The notes under the pieces: model-generated
The model's input: the letters and a program-made list of their open reading frames with translations, nothing else
Database searches by the model: none
Told to the model about the DNA's origin: nothing
Shown here: one piece after another, positions 1 to 8,588 of the stretch
Numbering within the stretch: position 1 is the stretch's first letter
Layout: each line of letters opens with the position of its first letter
Position numbers and translations under genes: made by a program
DNA from: Micromonospora peucetia
Lineage (GTDB): Bacteria; Actinomycetota; Actinomycetes; Mycobacteriales; Micromonosporaceae
Assembly: GCF_900091625.1 (NCBI RefSeq)
Contig: NZ_FMIC01000002.1
Span: 6,510,001-6,574,000, forward strand
Direction of reading: 5' to 3'
Length of the DNA: 64,000 bases

Positions 1-60
1 CATCGGACGGCCGATGTTGCCCAGCCCCACGAAGCCGACCACCACGGTACCGTCGGTCAC
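1..60 (-). CDS. NAD(P)-binding dehydrogenase, N-terminus only (runs off left edge)
   Basis: The reverse strand from a GTG at 58-60 reads VTDGTVVVGFVGLGNIGRPM. The GFVGLGNIGRPM stretch is the N-terminal Rossmann motif of the 3-hydroxyisobutyrate / 6-phosphogluconate dehydrogenase superfamily. The gene starts 3 nt after the stop of the upstream ABC ATPase, so it is probably the last gene of the importer operon and may act on the imported hydroxy acid. Only 20 codons are visible, so the substrate class is inferred from the motif alone. Confidence 0.6.
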   Translation of the reverse strand, partial: MTDGTVVVGFVGLGNIGRPM

Positions 61-63
61 GGC

Positions 64-780
64 TCAGCCCTCCACGATGGCGCCCATGGCTGCCTGGTAG
101 GCGGCATCCAGTTCGGCGACGTCATCGTGTTCGGCGACGACGCGGCCGCGCATCATCACGACGCCGCCGTCGGCGACCTGGCCGAGCACGCCGATGGTCG
201 GCGAGGCCAGCAGTACGGCGGTGCCCGACCGGGCCAGCTCCCGCACGGTGCGCAGCAGGTCGTCCACGATCAGCGGGGCCAGCCCGGTCGCCATCTCGTC
301 GAGCAGCAGCACACTGGGGTCGGTCATCAGCGCCCGGGCCACCACCATCATCTGCTGCTCACCGCCGGAGAGCACGCCGGCCGGCCGGTTCGCGCGGGTG
401 CGCAGGATCGGGAAGCGGTCCAGTGCCTGTTCCACCCGCTCCGGGTCCAGACGGAGCAGCTCGGCGCTGACCATCAGGTTCTCCCGGACGCTCATCCGGG
501 CGAAGAGCTGCCGGCCCTGCGGTACCAGGGCGAGCCCGGACCGGGCCCGGACCCGGGTGGGCAGCGCGGAGATGTCCCGACCCCCGAGGTACACCTGCCC
601 GCCCGCCGGCACTGAGCCGTACAGCGCCAGGACCAGACTGCTCTTGCCGGCGCCGTTGGGGCCGACCACGAGGGTCACCCGCCCCGCCGGTACCCGCAGT
701 TCGGTGCCGGTGAGGTTCAACGCGCTCGCCCGTCCGTACCGGACGGTCAGGTCGGTGGCCCGCAGGCCTGTCTCGCTCAT
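64..780 (-). CDS. Branched-chain-type ABC transporter ATPase, LivF-like
   Basis: A 238-residue cytoplasmic ATPase with Walker A GPNGAGKS near residue 40, signature LSGGEQQM near 138 and Walker B VLLLDEMATGL near 158. The length and the EMATGL variant fit the LivF branch of the hydrophobic amino-acid transporter family. The ATG overlaps the stop of the LivG-like gene by 4 nt, so translation is coupled. The true substrate is unknown; the HAAT family imports amino acids, short carboxylates, urea and aromatic acids. Confidence 0.9.
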   Translation of the reverse strand: MSETGLRATDLTVRYGRASALNLTGTELRVPAGRVTLVVGPNGAGKSSLVLALYGSVPAGGQVYLGGRDISALPTRVRARSGLALVPQGRQLFARMSVRENLMVSAELLRLDPERVEQALDRFPILRTRANRPAGVLSGGEQQMMVVARALMTDPSVLLLDEMATGLAPLIVDDLLRTVRELARSGTAVLLASPTIGVLGQVADGGVVMMRGRVVAEHDDVAELDAAYQAAMGAIVEG

Positions 781-1556
781 CGATCCACCTGCCCGGTGCC
801 GAAGTAGACTGCCTGCATCTCGGTGCTGGCGAGGCAGTCGCGGGGTGCGCCGTCGAAGACGACGGTGCCGCCGGCCATCAGCACCATCCGGTCGGCCATC
901 GAGGCCACGATGTCGACGTTGTGGTCGACCAGCAGCACGGCGGTGCCGCCGGCGGCGACCGTGCGGATGGATTCGGACAAGCCGGCGATGCCGTCGGAGG
1001 CCAGCCCGGCGAACGGCTCGTCGAGCAGCGCGATGCGCGGGTGCTGCAACAGCGCGCGGGCCACCTCCAGCAGCCGCAGCTCGCCGAGGGTCAGATCGGC
1101 GGCCAGCCGGTCGATCCGGTGCAGCCCGAGGCGGGCTGCGATCTGGCCGGCCTCCTCGCGCAGCGCCCGGCCGGCCGGGGCGACCACGCCCCGCGCCGCC
1201 GCGGCCAGCAGTCCGAGGCCGGAGGAGAGGCCTCGGGCGAGGCCGCCGACGATGATATTTTCGCGGGCGGTCAGCGCGCCGGCGACCTGCGGATACTGAT
1301 AGGTACGGGCCAACCCGGCGCGACGGGCGCGGCGGGAGGGCGAGCCGGCCAGCGGCACCCCGCCGGCGAGCACCTGGCCGCTGTCGGGCTGCTGCTCGCC
1401 GCCGATCAGGTCGACCATCGTGCTCTTGCCCGCGCCGTTGGGGCCGACCAGCCCGACGATCTCGCCGGCACCGACCGTGAAGGAGGCGCCGGTGACCGCC
1501 TTGACGCCGCCGTACGACTTGGTCAGCTCTTGACAGGAAAGGATGTCAGCGTTCAT
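777..1556 (-). CDS. Branched-chain-type ABC transporter ATPase, LivG-like
   Basis: 259 residues with Walker A GPNGAGKST near 40, a LivG-type long insertion between Walker A and the signature (LTLGELRLLEVARAL near 155) and Walker B IALLDEPFAGLAS. The second signature position is degenerate (TLGE in place of SGGQ), which occurs in LivG-type subunits. The start overlaps the stop of the LivM-like gene by 11 nt. It should pair with the neighbouring LivF-like ATPase beneath the two permeases. Confidence 0.9.
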   Translation of the reverse strand: MNADILSCQELTKSYGGVKAVTGASFTVGAGEIVGLVGPNGAGKSTMVDLIGGEQQPDSGQVLAGGVPLAGSPSRRARRAGLARTYQYPQVAGALTARENIIVGGLARGLSSGLGLLAAAARGVVAPAGRALREEAGQIAARLGLHRIDRLAADLTLGELRLLEVARALLQHPRIALLDEPFAGLASDGIAGLSESIRTVAAGGTAVLLVDHNVDIVASMADRMVLMAGGTVVFDGAPRDCLASTEMQAVYFGTGQVDR

Positions 1557-2523
1557 CGCGTCCGCCTCTGTTGACAGCGCCGACGAGCCGGCCGGTCAGG
1601 TCGCGGGCCAGGCCGATCAGGCCCTCCGGGGCGAAGATGAGCACCGCCACCACGGCGACGGCGAACAGGAGCGTCCCGGAACCCTGGAAGAAGTTGAGGT
1701 TGAAGGTGAGCTGGGTGACCAGCAGCGCGCCGATGACCACTCCCCACGGGCTGGACCGCCCGCCCAGGAACGGGATGAACACCGCGAGGAACGCCACCGA
1801 CAGCGGGATCGACTCCGGCAGGATCGAGAGGTTCGCCGAGGTGAACACCGCGCCGGCCAGCGATCCGATCGCGGCGCCGATGCTCAGCGAGATGAGGGTC
1901 AGCGCGGTCACCGGCACCCCGGCCGCCTCGACGGCGACCGCGGCCTGCCCCTTGGCCCGCAGCGCGACGCCGAACGGCGAGCGGCGCAGCCGGGACAGTA
2001 GCAATGCGACGAGCCACATCAGCACCAGCGCGATGACCACGACGTGGTCCCTGCCGAGCTCCGCGCCGAAGACGCTGATCGACCGGGTGAGGATCACGCC
2101 CTCGGCGCCGCCGGTGACGCCGTCCGCGTCGATGAGCCATGCCTGGAACGCCTCGCCGAACAGCAGCGTCACGGCAGCCAGGTAGAAGCCGTTGAGCCGG
2201 CGGGTGGCCATGCCCAGGAGCATGGAGATGACCACGGCGGCGACGATGCCCAGTGGCAGCGACACCAGCAGCGGCCAGCCGGTCCGGGTGGCGACCAGGC
2301 CCAGCGCGTAGCCGCCGATCGCCGCGTACGCGTTGTACGCGATGGACAGCGAGTCGCCCATGATGAAGTGGCAGTACAGGCCGAGTCCGATCAGCCCGTA
2401 CGTGACGGTGAGCACGGCGAGGTCCTGCCGGTACCCGTCGGTGCCGACCCAGGTGACGGCGAGGATCAGCAGCACGCCGGAGATGACCGGTTCGGCGAGG
2501 GGCCGTAAGCGGGTGGCGCTCAT
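1546..2523 (-). CDS. Branched-chain-type ABC permease, LivM-like
   Basis: 325 residues starting MSATRLRPL. I chose the ATG at 2523 because it overlaps the stop of the LivH-like gene (ATGA); the frame stays open upstream, but that part overlies the LivH coding sequence. About nine hydrophobic segments are visible and the C-terminus ends with a FAPEGLIGLARDL stretch characteristic of LivM. Integral membrane protein forming the channel with the LivH-like subunit. Confidence 0.88.
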   Translation of the reverse strand: MSATRLRPLAEPVISGVLLILAVTWVGTDGYRQDLAVLTVTYGLIGLGLYCHFIMGDSLSIAYNAYAAIGGYALGLVATRTGWPLLVSLPLGIVAAVVISMLLGMATRRLNGFYLAAVTLLFGEAFQAWLIDADGVTGGAEGVILTRSISVFGAELGRDHVVVIALVLMWLVALLLSRLRRSPFGVALRAKGQAAVAVEAAGVPVTALTLISLSIGAAIGSLAGAVFTSANLSILPESIPLSVAFLAVFIPFLGGRSSPWGVVIGALLVTQLTFNLNFFQGSGTLLFAVAVVAVLIFAPEGLIGLARDLTGRLVGAVNRGGRDER

Positions 2524-3395
2524 ACCCGTACCCGTTTCATGAAGATGCCCTGCGGGCGGAAGGCGAAGAACAGCACGGCGGCGGCGAGCGTCGCGTAGTG
2601 CAGAGCTGCCGCGCCGAAGTAGAAGATGGCGGCCGACTGGATGGTGGCCAGGATCAGTCCGCCGGCCAGCGGCCCCCACACCGACGCGGTACCGCCGATC
2701 ACCAACGCCAGGAACGCGAAGAGGGTGTAGTCCATCGCGCTGTCGAAGATGATCCCGGATCGCGCCGCGAAGACGCTGCCGGCGAGGCCGGCCAGTGCCC
2801 CGGCGAGGGTGAACGAGGCGATGCGTACCGCCCGCACCGGCAGCCCGAGGACGATGGCGGCCGGGGTGTTCTCGCCGATCGCGCGTAGTCCCCGACCCAT
2901 CCGGGTGCGGTAGATGAACAGCAGCAGCAACCCGAACGCCAGCGCGGTCAACCCGATCTCCAGCGCGGCCTGAGCGGTCACCGTGGCGCTGCCCAGCCGT
3001 ACCGCACCGTCCCCGACCAGTTGTGGCCCGGGCAACGCGGCACGGCCGAACAGCACCCCGGAGATCTGTTCGAGGGCGAACAGCGTGGCCACCAGCGCGA
3101 TCACCATCGGCAGTTCCTCGTTGGCGCCCGGTTTCCACATCGGCCGCACCACGAGCACCTCGGTCAGCAGCGCCAGCGCCACCGCGCCGATCACCCCGAT
3201 GGCGATTCCGGCGGCGGCGGGCAGCCCTCGTACGCTGGTGAAGTACGCCGAGGCGAGCCCGGCGAACACGGCGTACCCGCCAACCGCGAAGTTGAAGAAT
3301 CCGGAACTCTCCCGCACCACGAACATCGCCGCGGCCAGCAGACCGAAGAAGCATCCCGTCTCGATGATCGAGACGATGACCTGTAGGGGGATCAT
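2520..3395 (-). CDS. Branched-chain-type ABC permease, LivH-like
   Basis: 291 residues, strongly hydrophobic, about eight membrane segments, with the LivH-type N-terminus (IETGCFFGLLAAAMFVV) and a GGTASVWGPLAGG loop near the C-terminus that matches the permease EAA-like region. The stop overlaps the next start by 4 nt. It forms the membrane channel with the LivM-like protein. Confidence 0.88.
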   Translation of the reverse strand: MIPLQVIVSIIETGCFFGLLAAAMFVVRESSGFFNFAVGGYAVFAGLASAYFTSVRGLPAAAGIAIGVIGAVALALLTEVLVVRPMWKPGANEELPMVIALVATLFALEQISGVLFGRAALPGPQLVGDGAVRLGSATVTAQAALEIGLTALAFGLLLLFIYRTRMGRGLRAIGENTPAAIVLGLPVRAVRIASFTLAGALAGLAGSVFAARSGIIFDSAMDYTLFAFLALVIGGTASVWGPLAGGLILATIQSAAIFYFGAAALHYATLAAAVLFFAFRPQGIFMKRVRV

Positions 3396-3399
3396 TGGA

Positions 3400-3816
3400 T
3401 CAAGGGTGCTTCTGGTTGATCTCGACGACGTTCATCGACGGGTCGTAGCAGTAGACCTGCCGGTATCCCTTGAACGCCCACGTGCCGGCGTCGTTGTAGG
3501 GCATGCCCATCTCGGCCAGCCGTCGCATCACGCCGTCGATGTCGTCGACCTCGATGGCGATGTGTCCGTTGATGACCGGGTGCAGCCGCAGGTCGTTGTC
3601 CCACGGCAGCGACGGGGTCGGCTTGCAGATGTGGATCTGCCGTTGGTTGGTGTCCTCGAACAGGGCGACGAAGTCGTTGCCCGTCTGCATAGCGCCCCGG
3701 CCGTCCTCGACGAACGGGAACGTCTTCTCCTGCATGCCGAACACCTTCGAGTAGAAGGCGGCCATCGCCCGGACGTCCGAGGCGGGCAGGTTGACGTGAT
3801 GCAGGCTCCACGACAT
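3400..3816 (-). CDS. VOC superfamily (glyoxalase / extradiol dioxygenase fold) protein
   Basis: 138 residues from the ATG at 3816, which has AAGGAG 8 nt upstream. A GTG nine bases earlier lies between the ribosome-binding site and this ATG and is less likely. Two betaalphabetabetabeta halves are visible; candidate metal ligands are in LHHVNLPASD, HIAIEVDD and the final NVVEINQ. The family includes lyases, epimerases and dioxygenases, so the reaction cannot be named. Its place between the SDR and permease genes suggests it processes the imported compound. Confidence 0.8.
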   Translation of the reverse strand: MSWSLHHVNLPASDVRAMAAFYSKVFGMQEKTFPFVEDGRGAMQTGNDFVALFEDTNQRQIHICKPTPSLPWDNDLRLHPVINGHIAIEVDDIDGVMRRLAEMGMPYNDAGTWAFKGYRQVYCYDPSMNVVEINQKHP

Positions 3817-3864
3817 AGAACTCACTCCTTGGGGTGGTGGTGCGGGTGGTGGTGGCGGTGCGGG

Positions 3865-4620
3865 TCAGACCCGAAGTGGGTGACCGCCGCCGACGATCAG
3901 GGTTTCGCCGGTGATGAAGGCGCTGTCCGCGCCGCAGAAGAACCGCATGGCGCCCACGAGGTCGGCCATCCGGCCCTGGCGCTGGATGAGCTGCTTGTTG
4001 GCGATGAAGTCGCGAAGCAACTCCTCGGGCAGGTCGGCCATGGCCGACTCGGAGTCCATCGGCCCGGGGGCCAGGCAGTTCACCCGTGTCCCGTCGGGCG
4101 CGAACTCCTTTGCCAGCGCGGCGGTCAGGCCACGCACGGCGAGTTTGGTGATGCCGTACACGTCGGTGGCGGCGAACCCGGACACCGACGAGATGTTGAG
4201 TACCGCGCCCGCGCCGCTGCGGCTCAGGTGTGGCCGGCAGGCCCGGGCGCAGTTGACGATGCCCAGCACGTTCACGTCGAGGATCTCCCGCCAGCCGGCG
4301 GTGGAGATCTCGGTGACCGGCCGGCTCCAGGCCATCAGGTGCTTGCCGGCGTTGTTGATCAGGATGTCGAGACCGCCGAAGTGCGCCACCGCCTCGTCGA
4401 CCGCGCGTTGCACCGACGTCTCGTCGGCGGTGTCGCAGGCAACCCCGAGCGCCACGGCGGCCCCGATTTCGGCGGCGGCCTGCACCGCCGCCGTCTCGTC
4501 GATGTCGGCCAGGACCACCCGGGCACCGTCGGCGACGAGCGCCTCTGCGAACGCCCGCCCGATGCCCCGGGCGCCACCGGTGATGAAAGCTGTGCGCGGC
4601 TGAGCTGTCGTGTCGATCAT
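3865..4620 (-). CDS. Short-chain dehydrogenase/reductase
   Basis: 251 residues from the ATG at 4620, which overlaps the stop of the binding-protein gene (ATGA). It has the classical SDR features in order: TGGARGIG cofactor loop near residue 15, NNAG near 90, the catalytic Ser in NISSVSG and YGITK with Tyr and Lys, and a PGPM loop after the active site. Asp in VLADID at the end of beta2 favours NAD(H). Expected to oxidise or reduce a hydroxyl/keto group of the imported substrate. Confidence 0.88.
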   Translation of the reverse strand: MIDTTAQPRTAFITGGARGIGRAFAEALVADGARVVLADIDETAAVQAAAEIGAAVALGVACDTADETSVQRAVDEAVAHFGGLDILINNAGKHLMAWSRPVTEISTAGWREILDVNVLGIVNCARACRPHLSRSGAGAVLNISSVSGFAATDVYGITKLAVRGLTAALAKEFAPDGTRVNCLAPGPMDSESAMADLPEELLRDFIANKQLIQRQGRMADLVGAMRFFCGADSAFITGETLIVGGGHPLRV

Positions 4621-5834
4621 GAGCACTGCGGCTGGTAGTCGGCCCAGTTGTCGCCGGGCTGGTTCTGCTCGGTGAAGCGGCGCAGCACGATGCCGCACAG
4701 CCCGTCGCTGCCGACGTGCTTGGTGGGCGTGAAGCTCATCGTGAAGCCCTGCCGTCCCCAACTCGCCGGGGTTTTGCTGATCTGTTCGAGCCCGCCCCGC
4801 ACCTGCGCCGGGCTGCTGTCCACGCCGGCCTTCTCGATCGCCTGCTTCAGCAGGTACACGGTGTCGTAGCCCTGCGCGGCGAACGCGGTCAGCCCCAGGT
4901 ACTTGTCCCCCAGCTTGGCCTTGAGCTTGTCGCCCAGCTCGATGGAGCGGGTGTTGTCGGCGGAGATGGCGCTGGCGTAGACGAGCTGCCGCAACGCGCC
5001 GGGCTTGGCCAGCTTCCAGGTATCCGGCTGGTTGCCCATCGACGCCAGGGAGATCCGCGGCAGCTCCGGCATGATCTGGTGCGCGGTGTTGTGGAACAGC
5101 ACCTCCAGCTGCCCGCCCAGCGAGGACACGAACAGCGCGTCGGGCTTGGCGGCGTCGATGCGGCTCAGCTGCGGCGCCACGTCGGTGCTGTTGAGCGGCG
5201 CCTTCTCGTTGGCGACGATGGTGACGCCGGCCTTCTCGAAGATGGGCAGCAGCCCCTTGTTGAGCCCGGCCATGGTGGGCGAGTCGTCGGTGATGACGGC
5301 CAGCCGCTTGACGCCGATCTTCTCGAACGCCGCCGCGTACACGGTGCCGATGTCAGTGATCGGGTTGGCCAGGATGAACGAGAACGTGTTGTTCGGCGGT
5401 TCCGCGATGGCGGAGGCGATGTTCGTCGCCGAGACGGCCACGATCTTCTCCTGCTCGACGACCGGCTTGACCTGCTGGGCCGACGCCGACGACGAGTTCA
5501 TGATGATGACGCGGGCACCGTCGCTGACCAGCTTGCGGAGCACGGCCGGGGTCTGGCTGGGCTGGCTGCCGTCGTTCTGACGGATCAGCTTGAGCGATCG
5601 TCCGCCGACGCCGCCGGCCTTGTTGATCTCGTCGATGGCCAGCGAGATCCCGGTGGTCGCCTCGGCCGACGTGGCCGCGGTACCACCCGAGGTGTCCTCG
5701 ACCATGCCGATCACGATGTCTTTTCCGGACGAGTCGCCGGAGTCCTTGCCGTCGCCGCAGGCGGTGATCGTTGCGGCGAGCGTGAGTGAGGTGGCCACGA
5801 TGCTCAGGCATCGCGCCGCGTGGGTACGGGACAT
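4617..5834 (-). CDS. ABC transporter substrate-binding lipoprotein, LivK-like
   Basis: 405 residues with a signal peptide and lipobox TITAC (Cys26), followed by an acidic/serine linker and the two-lobed periplasmic-binding type I fold (DIVIGMVEDTSGGTA start, ITDDSPTMAGL middle, GYDTVYLLKQAIEKAG near the end). It is the first gene of the importer operon and is preceded by the divergent control region. Ligand unknown; the aromatic/short-acid branch is plausible given the adjoining VOC, SDR and MaoC genes. Confidence 0.88.
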   Translation of the reverse strand: MSRTHAARCLSIVATSLTLAATITACGDGKDSGDSSGKDIVIGMVEDTSGGTAATSAEATTGISLAIDEINKAGGVGGRSLKLIRQNDGSQPSQTPAVLRKLVSDGARVIIMNSSSASAQQVKPVVEQEKIVAVSATNIASAIAEPPNNTFSFILANPITDIGTVYAAAFEKIGVKRLAVITDDSPTMAGLNKGLLPIFEKAGVTIVANEKAPLNSTDVAPQLSRIDAAKPDALFVSSLGGQLEVLFHNTAHQIMPELPRISLASMGNQPDTWKLAKPGALRQLVYASAISADNTRSIELGDKLKAKLGDKYLGLTAFAAQGYDTVYLLKQAIEKAGVDSSPAQVRGGLEQISKTPASWGRQGFTMSFTPTKHVGSDGLCGIVLRRFTEQNQPGDNWADYQPQCS

Positions 5835-5970
5835 GGTCGCTCCTGCGGGTGGGGCATTGCGGCCGGAGAGCCCTGACGACCGATGTGCGATGCCGGGCTG
5901 TGGGGGTGTGGAGGAGATGAGCCGAAGCTCCGGCTCTCGGCGTCCGAGTAGCGGACGGGAACAGACGCCG

Positions 5971-6156
5971 ACGGTCTACCAGTAGAACCATGTTCAAGGT
6001 CTGTGTGGCGAACATCATCGAATGGGCCATGCGGGTTGTCAACCCTCTTCTGGCCTTCACCTCGGCAGGAGTCGAGAACCCCGGCTCTTGACGCCCATCC
6101 CTCAGCGTCCCTACTGTTCTCAAAATCAAGACGATGATCGTTCTACACACAGAACG
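5971..6156. promoter_or_regulatory. Divergent control region between importer operon and luciferase-like gene
   Basis: Three inverted repeats lie between the divergent starts at 5834 and 6163: TCTAC-CA-GTAGA at 5975-5986, ATGTTC/GAACAT arms at 5990-5995 and 6010-6015, and a perfect CGTTCT-acacac-AGAACG at 6139-6156, just upstream of the plus-strand ATG. GTTCTAC occurs in the first and third on opposite strands. A candidate plus-strand promoter is TTGACG (6088-6093), an 18-nt spacer and TACTGT (6112-6117). The third palindrome is placed like an operator downstream of the promoter. The regulator is not identified. Confidence 0.45.
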
Positions 6157-6162
6157 GGCCTC

Positions 6163-7179
6163 ATGAAACTCGGACTCAGCCTCGGACACTCGACCGGCCT
6201 GCGGGACCTCGGCGCCGTGGCCCACCGCGCCGACGCTGCCGGCCTGGACTCGCTGTGGGTCTCGGAGGCGTACGGCTCCGACGCGGTCAGCGTGCTGGGC
6301 CACCTGTCGGCCATGACCAGCCGGATCGGTCTGGGCACGGCGGTACTCCAGATGCCGGCCCGCACCCCGGCGGCTACCGCGATGACGGCGCTCACCCTCG
6401 ACCAGCTCAGCGACGGCCGGCTCCTGCTGGGCCTGGGCACCTCCGGCCCGCAGGTGGTGGAGGGCTGGCACGGCGTCGCGTTCGACTCCCCGCTGGCCCG
6501 AACCCGCGAATACGTCGACATCGTGCGCGCGGCGGTGGCCCGGCGGGAGCCGCTGACCTACCCGGGCGTCCACTACCCGCTGCCGTATCCGCGGGCCGAC
6601 CGGGAACCACCGCGCCCGCTGAAGGCCACACTGCACCCGGTACGCCCACGGATACCGGTCCTTCTGGCGGCCAACGGCCCGCGCAACGTGGCGCTCGCCG
6701 GAGAGCTCGCCGAGGGCTGGCTGCCCGCCTTCTACTGCCCGGACCGGCCCGAGTTGTACCGGGACATGCTCGCCCCCGGGCTGGCCCGCCGCCCTGCGGA
6801 CCTCGGCCCGCTGCGGGTCGTGGCCACGGTGCACATCGCGCCCGGAGCCGACCTCGCGGCCTGTCGGGACGCGCTGCGACCGGCGTTCGCCCTGTACCTG
6901 GGCGGCATGGGCGGACGCGGCCGCAACTTCTACGCCGACCTGGCGTCCCGACTGGGCTACGAGGCGGCCGCCCAGCAGATCCAGGAGTTGTACCTGGGCG
7001 GCCACCGCGCCCAGGCCGCCGCCGCGGTACCAGACGCACTCATCGACCAGCTTGCCCTGGTGGGACCCCGCGAACGGATCCGGGACCGGCTGGCGGCCTG
7101 GGCGGATGCCGGGGTCGATGTCATGACCCTCAAGACCACCGACGTCGACCTGGTCGCGTGGCTGGCCGCCGCGCTCTAG
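6163..7179 (+). CDS. Luciferase-like (LLM) F420-dependent oxidoreductase
   Basis: 338 residues, start MKLGLSLGHS. TIM-barrel bacterial-luciferase fold with LDSLWVSEAYGSDAV near 27, the GLGTSGPQVVEGWHG motif near 92 typical of F420-dependent members, and a C-terminal GPRERIRDRL segment. It probably uses reduced F420 or FMN for oxidation of an organic substrate. It is followed after 22 nt by the MaoC gene and is divergent from the importer operon, suggesting one catabolic unit. Confidence 0.85.
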   Translation: MKLGLSLGHSTGLRDLGAVAHRADAAGLDSLWVSEAYGSDAVSVLGHLSAMTSRIGLGTAVLQMPARTPAATAMTALTLDQLSDGRLLLGLGTSGPQVVEGWHGVAFDSPLARTREYVDIVRAAVARREPLTYPGVHYPLPYPRADREPPRPLKATLHPVRPRIPVLLAANGPRNVALAGELAEGWLPAFYCPDRPELYRDMLAPGLARRPADLGPLRVVATVHIAPGADLAACRDALRPAFALYLGGMGGRGRNFYADLASRLGYEAAAQQIQELYLGGHRAQAAAAVPDALIDQLALVGPRERIRDRLAAWADAGVDVMTLKTTDVDLVAWLAAAL

Positions 7180-7201
7180 AAGACCCGATCAGGAGAGAGA
7201 C

Positions 7202-8056
7202 ATGCCGCTCAACGAGGCGTTCGTCGGCCGAGTGTTCGCGCCCACCGCGCCGTACCGGGTCAGCCAGGAGAAGATTCAGGAGTTCATCGTGGCCACCGGG
7301 GCCGCCCTCCCCCGGGACGGCCAGCCGGTGGTCCCGCCCACCTTTCCCATCGTGCTGAGCCTGCCCGCCACGCGGAACATGCTGTCCGACCCGACGCTGG
7401 GTCTGGACTACAGCCGGGTGGTACACGGGCGCCAGCGATTCCGGCACACGCGAGGCGTACAGGCCGGCGACGAGCTGACGGTGACCGTCCACATCGAGCA
7501 GATCCAGTCCGGCGGGGTACACCAGATCGTCGCCACTCGCAGCGAGATCGCCACCACGGCCGGCGAGCCGGTCTGTACGGCGTACTCGACGCTGGTGGAG
7601 CGGGGCACCCGGCCCCGGGCAGGCAAGCGCAGCGCGGAACCGCGACAGCGCTGGACCGTGCCCGGCCAGCAGCTCCCGGCCCGCGAGTTCAAGGTCACCC
7701 GGCAGGACCTGGTGCGCTACGCGGGCGCGTCGGGCGACTTCAACCCGATCCACTTCAGCGACCACGCCGCCACCCGGGCGGGGCTGCCCGGCGTCATCGG
7801 GCACGGGATGCTCACCATGGCGCTGACCGCGCGGGCGGTCACCGAATGGATCGGGGACCTGGCCGGAGTGCTCGACCACGAGACGCAGTTCATGCTGCCG
7901 CTGCTGGTGCCCGACGACGGGGGCGCCACCCTCACCGTCACCGCGACGATCAGCGACCCCGACGATGCCGGCCACCGCCAGTTGGTGGCCGAGGCAACCG
8001 CCGGCGCCACCGTTGTCGCCGTCTCCCGCTTCACCATCCGCCCAGCCGCGCGGTGA
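7202..8056 (+). CDS. Two-domain MaoC-like enoyl hydratase/dehydratase
   Basis: 284 residues; AGGAG lies 8 nt before the ATG. The N-terminal half is the FAS1-like dehydratase hot-dog domain (YSRVVHGRQRF), the C-terminal half a MaoC hot-dog domain with the catalytic signature YAGASGDFNPIHFSD (Asp and His of the hydratase 2 motif) near 175 and a GHGM loop. It should hydrate enoyl-CoA or dehydrate 3-hydroxyacyl-CoA. The arrangement is a fused HadA/HadB-type protein rather than two subunits. Confidence 0.85.
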   Translation: MPLNEAFVGRVFAPTAPYRVSQEKIQEFIVATGAALPRDGQPVVPPTFPIVLSLPATRNMLSDPTLGLDYSRVVHGRQRFRHTRGVQAGDELTVTVHIEQIQSGGVHQIVATRSEIATTAGEPVCTAYSTLVERGTRPRAGKRSAEPRQRWTVPGQQLPAREFKVTRQDLVRYAGASGDFNPIHFSDHAATRAGLPGVIGHGMLTMALTARAVTEWIGDLAGVLDHETQFMLPLLVPDDGGATLTVTATISDPDDAGHRQLVAEATAGATVVAVSRFTIRPAAR

Positions 8057-8189
8057 TCGGGCTTTGAGACGGTGGACGACCCGCCGCAAATCTCCGCGCA
8101 GCGGCTGAGGAAGGCGTCTTCGATCGCGGCGCGGTCCGACAGCGCATCCGGCGACCGGGCGCCGATCGGGCGGCGCCGGCTCCCGGCGG

Positions 8190-8588
8190 CTACAGCCGTT
8201 CGAAGCTCTCCATACCGGCGAGTTCGAGCACCTCGGTCCGGGTCGCCGGGCATTCCTGTCGGGTCTGGTCGTCGATCTGACGGCCGGTCGGCACGGCACC
8301 CTGCTTCTCGTACCAGGAATAGAGGTTCACGGTGAGGTTGGCCATCGTTCCCGTCTCGGACCCGATCCCCCTCAGCGTCGGCAACTGGCCGTCCAGGTAG
8401 GCGCACACCTCCTTCGCCGACACCGGCGTCGAGCCACCGGAAGGAGCGGATCCGACCGCGCTGGACGCGGCGTCGGCTGCTGCGGGGGTGCCCGGCGCCG
8501 CGGCCCCGGAGGGGTCGGGCGCGTCGGCACACGCCGTCAGGGCGAGCACAAGACAGAGGGTCGGCGCGAGCATTCGGATCGTTCTCAT
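8190..8588 (-). CDS. Small secreted lipoprotein of unknown function
   Basis: 132 residues with a signal peptide and lipobox LTAC (Cys20), then a long Ala/Ser/Pro/Gly-rich linker to about residue 55, and a compact C-terminal part with two cysteines (EVCAYLD and ECPATR) that could form a disulfide. The start overlaps the methyltransferase stop by 4 nt. I do not recognise the family. The 133 bases between this gene and the MaoC gene hold nothing I can name. Confidence 0.7.
   Translation of the reverse strand: MRTIRMLAPTLCLVLALTACADAPDPSGAAAPGTPAAADAASSAVGSAPSGGSTPVSAKEVCAYLDGQLPTLRGIGSETGTMANLTVNLYSWYEKQGAVPTGRQIDDQTRQECPATRTEVLELAGMESFERL

Noticed and set aside
1546..3354. 602-residue open frame over the LivM and LivH genes
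   Set aside because: Its first 277 codons are a shadow of LivH in another frame; the real LivM starts at 2523 with an ATGA overlap.
2983..4638. Long plus-strand ORFs opposite the importer operon
   Set aside because: High-GC mirror frames with Arg/Asp/Gly-rich products and no family match, opposite well-supported genes.
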